NCBI GenBank assembly: GCA_009823505.1 | Contig: VZQC01005584.1 | Location: forward strand, 5,001 to 69,000 | Reading direction: 5' to 3' | Source of the DNA: Rhizomys pruinosus | Lineage: Eukaryota; Chordata; Mammalia; Rodentia; Spalacidae | DNA: 64,000 nucleotides | Part shown: positions 56,421 through 64,000 of the stretch, piece by piece | Position numbering within the stretch: the first letter of the stretch is position 1 | Layout: every line of letters begins with the position of its first letter | Program-made: the position numbers and the translations under genes | The notes under the pieces: generated by a model | Told to the model about the DNA's origin: nothing | What the model saw: the letters and a program-made list of their open reading frames with translations, nothing else | Database searches by the model: none

Positions 56421-56574
56421 AGCCAGGCGTAGTGGCGCATGCCTTTAATCCTAGCACTTAAGAGGCAGAGGCAGGCGGATCTTTGTGAGTTCAAGGCCAG
56501 CCTGGTCTACAGAGTGAGTTTTAGGACAGCTGGGGCTACAGGGAGACCCTGTCTCGAAAAGACCAAAAAAAAAA
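56421..56574 (+). mobile_element. B1 SINE, young
   Basis: GCCAGGCGTAGTGGCGCATG, CTTTAATCCTAGCACTTAAG, GTTCAAGGCCAGCCTGGTCT, GGGAGACCCTGTCTCGAAAA. CpGs retained. Confidence 0.97.
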
Positions 56575-57439
56575 AAGAATAAATAAAATATTAACTCTTT
56601 TTCTTCTGGCTAGTCAAAATATCGAATAAAGAAGCCCATTAATTGAACGAAATAACCTTTTTCTCCATGCCTAGTTTCAGAGATTTTTCAGTGTGTTGCT
56701 CTTCTCATTCACTCTGTGGGAAGCAGGGTTAAAGGCTGAGGATGTATAGAGGTGGCAGTCGCTCTCAGGGATGAGAACCACACAGGATATGAACAAGGTG
56801 AGTGAGACCTACACGTAGACAACATCTAAAGTTGTGCCCAGGCCTGCAGTGAGAAATGGTGTCATTAATAATTCTACATTTCCAGTTAAGAATCCTGGAG
56901 TATGTGGGTCCATAGGCAGGCCGTGAAGGGGCATCCTGGAGTATGTGGGTCCACAGGCAGGCCGTGAAGGGGCCCCGGCACTGGCTTTAAACAGTTTCTC
57001 AAATGCATAGGTCAAGGATGCCCTCTCCTCGCCCAGCCTTCACAGTGGACTGGCTTTGCTCTAGTTCATGAGCCTACTCCCAGAACACAGAAAACCCGCA
57101 CAGTCTGATGTTTGCATGCACTCCAGGACTCTCTTCAACAAAATTATCCTCTTTAGTTGACCAAGGAAACTCTGAGGATGCTAGATTCAGTAAGTTTGGA
57201 TAAAACAATGTGCTGTTGACCCTAAGTTGTGGTGGAGAAACCCTATTGGCCATTGGACCTTTGTTAGGTGACAGTGGCTTACACGTGCCTCTGCTGGCTG
57301 CTGCATTCATGGACTCTTGGTAAAGCTGTGACTTCTGTTCTACATTTTTTCACAGAGTGAGCTTCCTCTACCTCCTATCCCTGGCCAAGTATTCCTGGTG
57401 TTGCTGATACTGCACGGAACTTGATATTGTTGGGTTGTT
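56575..57439. other. unassigned DNA
   Basis: Apart from the 41-bp duplication at 56892, nothing recognised. Confidence 0.4.
56892..56973 (+). repeat. 41-bp tandem duplication
   Basis: ATCCTGGAGTATGTGGGTCC... at 56892-56932 and again at 56933-56973 with one difference (ATAGG versus ACAGG). Confidence 0.97.
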
Positions 57440-57648
57440 TTCATTTATTATATTTATCTCATGTGTCTGAATGTATTGCCTGTATGTATATAAGTGCACC
57501 TGTGTTGTGCAATGTCTGAGGAACTCAGAAGTGGGCATCAGATCCGCTGGAACTGGGCCCAGCTGCCATGTGAGTGCTGGGAATCCAACCTGAGTCTTCT
57601 GCAAGAGCAGCCAGTGCTCTTACCTGCTGATCCATCTCTCCAGCCCCA
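57440..57648 (-). mobile_element. B2-family SINE
   Basis: Antisense head at 57648 (GGGGCTGGAGAGATGGATCA), AT-rich tail near 57440. Confidence 0.95.
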
Positions 57649-58756
57649 AAACTGAATACTGTTTTGTTATGAGGTTTTAATATGGTTTAATTTATTCAGC
57701 AACTTCACCCATAGGTTATCTGCCCCCAGATAACCTTGGCCTACACTGCTAATTGCTGCATACAAAGAACAGTAAAGATGGCCCAGTTCACCTGACTGCA
57801 TCTTCACCCAGTGTTGGGAGTGCTGCACAAATTGAGTGGGAGGACCCTGCTGGCTGAGTGAAGTCAGGTGAGGATCCCAAGAAGAGGCTTGACTGAGAGC
57901 TGAAAGCCCAAAAGATGGGCTAGAGCACACAGTGGGAAAAACTCTCAGTAGAGGTAGAGGATGTGGCCTGTGCGGCAGACTCAAAGTGAGCCTCCCACTG
58001 AAAGGTTGACGTTCCCTTTAATGCACACATGCATCCTTTCTCACACTCCCTACTCAAATTCCTCAGAAGCCAGGAGACTTCATGTACTTAAATACCACCT
58101 TCCCCATCTCCCTGTGTGAAGCTCTCTCTTGTTCTTGGGGACTGATGTTGTTAAATTCCCTACCAATTCTAGTTCCATAGAAAAGAAACTAAACTGTCTT
58201 CCCAAACTATTTGACTCTGTGTGAGATTCTGAATGCTTAAGGTTTTGGAAAAGTAAAAGTGTGATAAATATAATAACAGAAACTCACATCCATGCCGTTT
58301 TGGACTTCATGGCTGTATTTCATCATGCCTGCTTATGGTTGTGTTTCTTTCTGGAAACAGCTATAAAACACAACTACAGCAAAGACCAATCCTTAGAGCT
58401 CCAAATGTGATAACAGATAGCTCTCATAGTTTCATATACGAATCCACAGTGAATGCATGGACTTCATGGCAGTGTAATTAAAGGATCACCATCAAACGTG
58501 TGAGAAAAGACAGAACGGCGAAGATTCACATCTCCCTCACTCTTACAGTGATGAGGTCATGACTCAACTTGTTTTGTATGTACATTTCCTTCACTCTCTT
58601 CCAGTGATCAGCTCATGACTCAACTTGTTTTGTCTGCATTCCTGGCCACACATTCCTAAGTCTCTCTATCATTTAAAATCAAATCTTAATTGCAGTAGTA
58701 TTTAATCACTATATATTTTGCTGTGTGATTCTAAATGATAGTGACTTTTATAAGCA
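57649..58756. other. unassigned DNA
   Basis: A 105-codon minus-strand frame at 57667-57984 has no recognisable features. See the duplication at 58545. Confidence 0.4.
58545..58655 (+). repeat. about 56-bp imperfect tandem duplication
   Basis: The word TCATGACTCAACTTGTTTTGT occurs at 58557 and 58613, with CAGTGAT and TTCCTTCACTCT/CACTCTTA similarities around. Confidence 0.85.
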
Positions 58757-58850
58757 TGTCAGAGCTGGAGCTACAGCTCATGGTAGAGGGCTTGGCATAT
58801 GTAAGGCCCAGGTTTACTCTCTAGCTCTGCATAAAAGAAAAGAAAGGCAG
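58757..58850 (+). mobile_element. ID-like SINE
   Basis: GAGCTGGAGCTACAGCTCAT, GGTAGAGGGCTTGGCATATG, AAGGCCCAGGTTTACTCTCT then AAAAG-rich tail: layout of the tRNA-Ala-derived ID family. Diverged. Confidence 0.7.
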
Positions 58851-59867
58851 GGGCAGAAGTGGAAAGTAGATGAATTATATGACCATACAACTGTGCTCAA
58901 ATCATCCAAACCAGAAACTAAAACACAAATCCTTACTTTTATTTAAAAATCCAGTTTTCTTTCCCCCTTATTTTCTATCACTTAATAACACTTCATTACA
59001 ACTGGCCTCAATGTAAAGTCTAATGCTCGGAATTAGTAAGAGCATCTTTTAAGTGTATTTGATGTGAAATATCTTCCTCTGCTTTTTTTCCTATTTATAT
59101 AAGAAAATCATGCCATTGTTGTTGTAGCTTCTCACCTCATGTGGAGACATTTTAAAAATTAGAATCTCTTTCACTTATTATTTTACAAGTTTATGCTTAC
59201 ATTATAGATCATAATGTACCCCATCTCCAACCCCCCACCCCCACCACACTCTCCCTGGACACCTTCCAGCATGTTCCTTACTGACCTTCACAGCCTCTTT
59301 TCTTTCTTCTTTTTTTTTTTGTTTTTAATTAGTCTACTGACTCCACCTGCAAGGTTCAGGAAGCATCACGAAGAAGGGATGGAAAGGATTTAAGAGCCGG
59401 AGGGTGAGGAGAGGTGGTATGGAATGCTGTCTTCTGGACAAGGTGTGGCCTTTCCTCTCATGGCTCACAGCAGCTGTGATTTCCTGCACAGACCTGCACA
59501 GACCCGCACAGACCTGCCCATGATCTGCCAATACAGTCAGTCAGCAGAGAGACTTGATGTGTCTTCCTTCCCCTCCACTTTTGCAGACAGGTCCTTAGAG
59601 CTGGAATCTTGATCTCATGCAGAGCTGGTGCTTGGGGTGGGAATTCCCACAGCCTCCATACAGACTTCTCAGGACACATCTGTTGTCACTTCCGATTTTG
59701 TTCTCCAGCAAGACTTGCTGGTCATGGTCATGTAATTTCTTTAAGATTGGTAAAATGCTGCTTTCCTCCTGCCCCCCCCTTAATTTGTGCATACTGCAGA
59801 TATGACTGAGGATCTGTTGTCACATCAGAGTTCTTCTGTATGCTTTTCTGTTTGCTACTTTACATTT
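58851..59867. other. unassigned DNA
   Basis: Short GCACAGACC(T/C) repeats at 59486-59516. A C-rich stretch near 59222-59250 may belong to an old L1 3'UTR. Nothing firm. Confidence 0.4.
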
Positions 59868-60264
59868 TTCTTTATTGTTGAGAATTCTATACAATGTGTA
59901 CAATGAAATAATTTCTTTATCTACCTTCTATTTTATTTTGCACACTCCAAATTCTTTCCTATCCCCCCAAAATGCCCCTTCCAATTTCATGGCATTTCTT
60001 TTGATAATCTACTCTCTCCCCTTCATACTGTACTGCTCCTATGTGTGCACATGGGCCCAGCTACCAGAGCACGGGAAGCCTACCAGGTCCACATTCCCAA
60101 GAAATAATGACTCACCGACCCCCCAGAAACTGCCCACTGACAACGTCCCCTCAGTAGGGGTGGGGCCTGGACATAACCTACCCCAGTCAGTCCTGGGATT
60201 GCTGTTGCCTTGATCTTGTGTGTGTCTTGATCATGGTTGCTGTGAGCTCATGCATGTGATGGCT
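59868..60264 (-). mobile_element. L1 3'UTR fragment, left of the minisatellite
   Basis: TTTTTCTTTATTGTTGAGAA tail side, CTCAGTAGGGGTGGGGCCTG, TTGTGTGTGTCTTGATCATG, GTGAGCTCATGCATGTGATG, parallel to 32300-32420 in order. Confidence 0.7.
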
Positions 60265-61158
60265 GTGTTATGTCCAGCAGACCACAGTTCACAGCGCCCC
60301 TCCCCACCCTGTTGTTGTGTTCAGCAGAGAGCAGTCCATAGCGCCCCTCCCCACCCTCTTGTTGTCGTGTCCAGCAAACAGCAGTCCACGGCGCCCTCCC
60401 CATCCTCTTGCTGTTCTGTCCAGCAGACAGCAGTCCACAGCGCCTTCCCCATCCTCTTGTTGTCATGTCCAGCAGACAGCAGTCCACAGCGCCCTCCCCA
60501 TCCCCTTGTTGTGGCCAGCAGACAGCAGTCCACAGCGCCCTCCCCATCCTCTTGTTGTCATGTCCAGCAGACAGCAGTCCACAGCACCCTCTCCATCCCC
60601 TTGTCATGGCCAGCAGACAGCAGTCCACAGCCCCCTCCCCATCCTCTTGTTGTGGTGTCCAGCAGACAGCAGTCCACAGCGCTCTCCCCATCCCCTTGTC
60701 ATGTCCAGCAGACAGCAGTCCACAGCGCCCTCCCCATCCCCTTGTTGTCGTGTCCAGCAGACAGCAGTCCACAGCACCCTCCCCATCCCCTTGTTGTCAT
60801 GTCCAGCAGACAGCAGTCCACAGCACCCTCCCCATCCCCTTGTTGTCGTGTCTAGCAGACAGCAGTCCACAGCACCCTCCCCATCCCCTTGTCGTGTCCA
60901 GCAGACAGCACTCCACAGCACCCTCCCCATCCCCTTGTTGTCGTGTCCCCATCCTCTTGTTGTCATGTCCAGCAGACAGCAGTCCACAGCGCCCTCCCCA
61001 TCCTCTTGTTGTTGTGTCCAGCAGACAGCAGTCCACAGCACCCTCCCCATCCCCTTGTTGTCGTGTCCAGCAGACAGCAGTCCACAGCATCCTCCCCATC
61101 CTCTTGTTGTCATGTCCAGCAGACAGCAGTCCACAGCACCCTCCCCATCCTCTTGCTC
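60265..61158 (+). repeat. about 49-bp minisatellite, roughly 19 units, inside L1 3'UTR
   Basis: The core GTCCAGCAGACAGCAGTCCA recurs about every 44-54 bp. Spacer variants are CCCCTTGTTGTCGT, CCTCTTGTTGTCAT and shorter forms lacking TTGT; one unit near 60945 has lost its core. The flanks match adjacent parts of the L1 3'UTR, so the array grew from an L1 segment. Because lengths vary, open frames through it are patchy and overlap on both strands; not genes. Confidence 0.95.
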
Positions 61159-61215
61159 TTCTGTTCTTTCCACCCACTCTTCTGTGATGTTCTGAGCCTC
61201 GGGGATAGCATTCAT
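61159..61215 (-). mobile_element. L1 3'UTR, right of the minisatellite
   Basis: TTCTTTCCACCCACTCTTCT, GTGATGTTCTGAGCCTCGGG continue the L1 3'UTR (compare 32470-32515). Confidence 0.6.
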
Positions 61216-61833
61216 TTAATATAGGTGTTGGGCTGCATGGATTTTTAATCCCTCTGTGCTGACAACGAGTGAACAAGTGTCTTGCAGTTTCTGCACTGCG
61301 TTCCTTCTATCTCACAGCTTTCTGACGATCGCTTCTCCCGTTCTCTCAAATATTTAGACTTCACAGGATTTTTGCTGGTTCAAAATGAATGGTGAGGAAT
61401 TTCTTCCTGCCGATCTTGCTTGAACCACAGCTTGTACAGAGGTAGCTCCTTTCATTCCCAGGCTATGTCAGTCTCAGCACTGCTAGATGCTGCCAAATCT
61501 TCCCCTCCTTGTCAGTAACTGAAGTCAGACTTACTTCTGCTAAGCTCCTGTGTAAAACCTATATTCTTGTTTTTTTTTAATTTCATCTTGGCCTTAAACT
61601 ATGTTTTATGGTTTGACTGGACATTCATACATCAACTCCCCTGTAAACCTTGACCATTTTCTCATTGGTATTTATTTATTCTTTACATCATGATATCTAG
61701 AATTTATCTATAAATCTGAACTATACAATCTGATCGATTTAGACATTGAAGGTACTTCATCCATTCTTTTATTTTCAAATATTTTCATTTGCCAATGACA
61801 GAATACATTAATTACAATCAAAGTCCTTCAGGA
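61216..61833. other. unassigned DNA
   Basis: No family recognised. Confidence 0.4.
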
Positions 61834-61978
61834 CAGTGACATGGCTCAGCAGGCAAACGCACTTACCTGTCAGATCTGATGGCAGAAGTTTGATTCTCCA
61901 GAACCCACGGCTATTGGCTGTGGACATGCAGGTACACATTCATGCATACACAAACATGCAATAAATGAGTATAATTTA
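61834..61978 (+). mobile_element. B2/B4-like SINE, old
   Basis: GGACAGTGACATGGCTCAGC head, GTTTGATTCTCCAGAACCC B-box region, CA-rich 3' part. Confidence 0.7.
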
Positions 61979-61987
61979 AAAAGGTGT

Positions 61988-62214
61988 TGGGGCTGGAGAG
62001 ATGGCTTAGCCGTTAAGAGCGCCAACTGCTCTTGCAGAGGACCCAGGTTTAATCCCCAGCACCCACATGGCAGCTGAGAACTGTCTTTTAACTCCAGTTC
62101 CAGGGGAATCCGGACACCCTCTTCTGACCTCCGCGGCATTGCAGGACACAGGTGCACAGACCTACATGCAGACAGTACATTCATACATATAAAAAATAAA
62201 TTAAAAAAATTTAA
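61988..62214 (+). mobile_element. B2-family SINE, young
   Basis: TTGGGGCTGGAGAGATGGCT head, CCCAGGTTTAATCCCCAGCA B box, CTCCGCGGCATTGCAGGACA body with CpGs kept, A-rich tail. GGTGTT(A)GG flanks are AAAAAGGTGTTGG (61978) and AAAAAGGTGTTAGG (62213), a likely target-site duplication. Confidence 0.96.
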
Positions 62215-62272
62215 AAAGGTGTTAGGGTACTTAGGTACTTGGACTTAAATCATAGGTACAGAAGTGTCCCAT

Positions 62273-62505
62273 GAGGTTGAAGAGATGGCTCAACAGTTGA
62301 TAGCACTGGCTGATCTTCCAGAGGACCCAGCTTTGATTCACAGCACCTGCATGTCAGGGAACAACCATCTGTGAATCCAGTTCCAGAGCAATCCAATCTC
62401 CTCTTATGACCTCTGGCCCCTGAGGGCATTTCATGACAAGGATGCACTTATGCACATGCAGGCAATACACTCATACTCATAAAACAAGCATAATAAATAT
62501 ATTAT
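62273..62505 (+). mobile_element. B2-family SINE
   Basis: GAGGTTGAAGAGATGGCTCA head, CCCAGCTTTGATTCACAGCA, AATAAATATATTA tail. Confidence 0.92.
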
Positions 62506-62994
62506 TAAAAAGAATTATCTTGCTGAGAAATTCAAATCCAATTACCTTCTTGTCTCTGTGCCTAAAATGTCTCCTATGTGAAAGGGAGTACAGATGCCAT
62601 CTACTGAGCTCCCAGGACATCATCAGACGTGATGCCTGGTCCTTACTGATGCCAAATCTCCCATGTCAGCCTCAGATTTTCTGTTATCTCATCCTTTTCT
62701 TCATCTGTGACTTTAACTTTCCTGTGGCTGAATTCACTCTGGCTTGCTGGGAAACTCTAGATCACAAGTGTTGAGCTGGCCCTCTACTTCTAGGTTTGCT
62801 GTCATTGGAAAGGAGCAGGTGCCTGCTGTTACTGCTGAGAAAAGGCCATGCAGAAGCCCCTATGTCAATGAAGCTCCTGTACGCTGGGCCCACCACTGGG
62901 CTCTGTACATAGGTGGTGGAATAGAAGTGCTTAGCCACAGCCCAGCTGTGGTTGTTTTTGCCCAGGTCTGGAGGTCAGAAGAGAGCCCTGAGGA
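62506..62994. other. unassigned DNA
   Basis: No family recognised. Confidence 0.4.
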
Positions 62995-63130
62995 GATTGA
63001 AATGAAACAGTTAGTCATGACAGGTGTGATTGCACACACCTGCAACCCAGTACTTGGGAAGCTGAGGCTCAGGGACCACAGATGGAGGCTAGCCTGTACC
63101 ATGTAGAGATACTCTGTCTCAAGCTAAAAA
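62995..63130 (+). mobile_element. B1-like SINE, diverged
   Basis: GGTGTGATTGCACACACCTG, CAACCCAGTACTTGGGAAGC, GAGATACTCTGTCTCAAGCT. Confidence 0.8.
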
Positions 63131-64000
63131 CATAACAACTGCAATTGACATAAATCCTTCAGTCTAGAAGGACTGTGTACTATATCCTATCTCTCTGTTT
63201 CTCCCTATTTGGGGTCAAAGAGAAAAGGTTATATTTAGCATCACGTAGGGACAAAATCCTACAGCTGGGATGTGATGAGCTGGCTTCTTGCCCATTTTCT
63301 GTCACCAGTGTGAACTCTGTGGCCTTCAGTGGTCTTTCTTTGTCAATAGAGCAAGGAGACAAAATACCATCCCTGTAGATCTTCCTGGCTGTGCAAAGCG
63401 GTAGGTCTTGGGAAACGTCCCAGCCATGGAGATTAGCAATGTGATGCTATTTAAAATAATGACAAACTAAATATCCAACAACAAAGACTGGTTAAAGTAA
63501 TTATGGCCCAATCATTTATGGCAATTTTAGATCATTGTTTCATTAGTGACTAGTAAAATAAAGTTAAATGAAAATACTACTTGGTATAACCTAGAGTGAA
63601 AAGGATATAAGTTATCTGAGTGATGATTACAGCTATGTCAAGTTGTGTTTTCAAAAGCACAAAGGTTTAGATGTGTATAATAAAAAATGCAGGTTATCTT
63701 TGCCTGTTCGTAGGAGGCAGCCGCCAACAAGTCAGGATTCGACTGGAGGATCATGTTCATTTTCACAATGAACTTTTTAGTTCATATTGCAGGGGGAAGC
63801 CCAGCCACCAGAGACTAATCATGTGATGTCAGGAGTGGGGCTTTGAGCCCCGTGACCTCCAGAAAGTAGGGGGGGGGGCTGGAGAACTGAAATGGCTAAT
63901 GGCCTTATCAGTCAGATACCCATAATGAAAACTCAGGACTCTGGGCTGCAAGCTTTGATCCTCTTGTTAGAAGAGAGGAAAGGCTTCACAACCCGATTCT
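63131..64000. other. unassigned DNA to window end
   Basis: No family or gene recognised. A G run lies at 63869-63878. Confidence 0.4.

Noticed and set aside
60265..61158. Long overlapping open frames as a repeat protein gene
   Set aside because: Frames appear on both strands, are a by-product of stop-poor repeats, and shift as unit length varies.

Overview
The window is intergenic genomic DNA from a muroid rodent. The evidence is dense tRNA-derived B2-family SINEs with intact Pol III box sequences, 7SL-derived B1 SINEs, one B3 and one ID-like SINE, rodent-type L1 LINEs, and LTR elements of the rodent ERVL-MaLR kind. The young B2 and B1 copies differ in their tails and diagnostic positions from the mouse and rat versions I remember, so a muroid outside Mus/Rattus is more likely; I cannot name the species. 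No multi-exon host gene, bacterial gene or CRISPR array is visible.

Layout. 1-5575 holds a long antisense L1 (3' end off the window) full of frame-breaking indels, with a G-homopolymer patch that looks like consensus error. 5.6-13.2 kb is mostly unique DNA with scattered SINEs, a 440-bp polypurine tract, an ancient MIR, and a 39-bp minisatellite of exactly 20 full units at 11411-12207. 13.2-14.3 kb carries a decayed hAT transposase-derived gene. 14.9-19.1 kb has old L1 and SINE fragments. 19.1-34.0 kb is a nested stack: an old antisense L1 split by younger SINEs, an interrupted LTR, a long younger antisense L1 (26.2-31.0 kb) and an L1 3'UTR fragment that was itself interrupted by a retrocopy of GTF3C6 (TFIIIC subunit 6). 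That retrocopy has an open reading frame of 221 codons, a poly(A) tail and a 15-bp target-site duplication; it is the only protein-coding candidate I support.

34.1-39.2 kb has another antisense L1 3' end, a MaLR LTR and a complete two-LTR MaLR-like element with a tRNA-Leu-like primer site, on the minus strand. 41.29-47.69 kb is a tandem pair of about 3.2-kb copies meeting at a single N (44579), best read as two unmerged contig ends. 47.8-51.5 kb is a third antisense L1 with a B1 insertion and an internal ORF2-to-ORF1 deletion. 52-64 kb is SINE-rich and includes a nested B2 pair in one shared target-site duplication, and a roughly 49-bp minisatellite of about 19 copies that grew inside an L1 3'UTR (60265-61158).

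Every L1 fragment whose direction I can read is on the minus strand. All calls come from pattern recognition without alignment tools; boundaries of old repeats are good to tens of bases at best.
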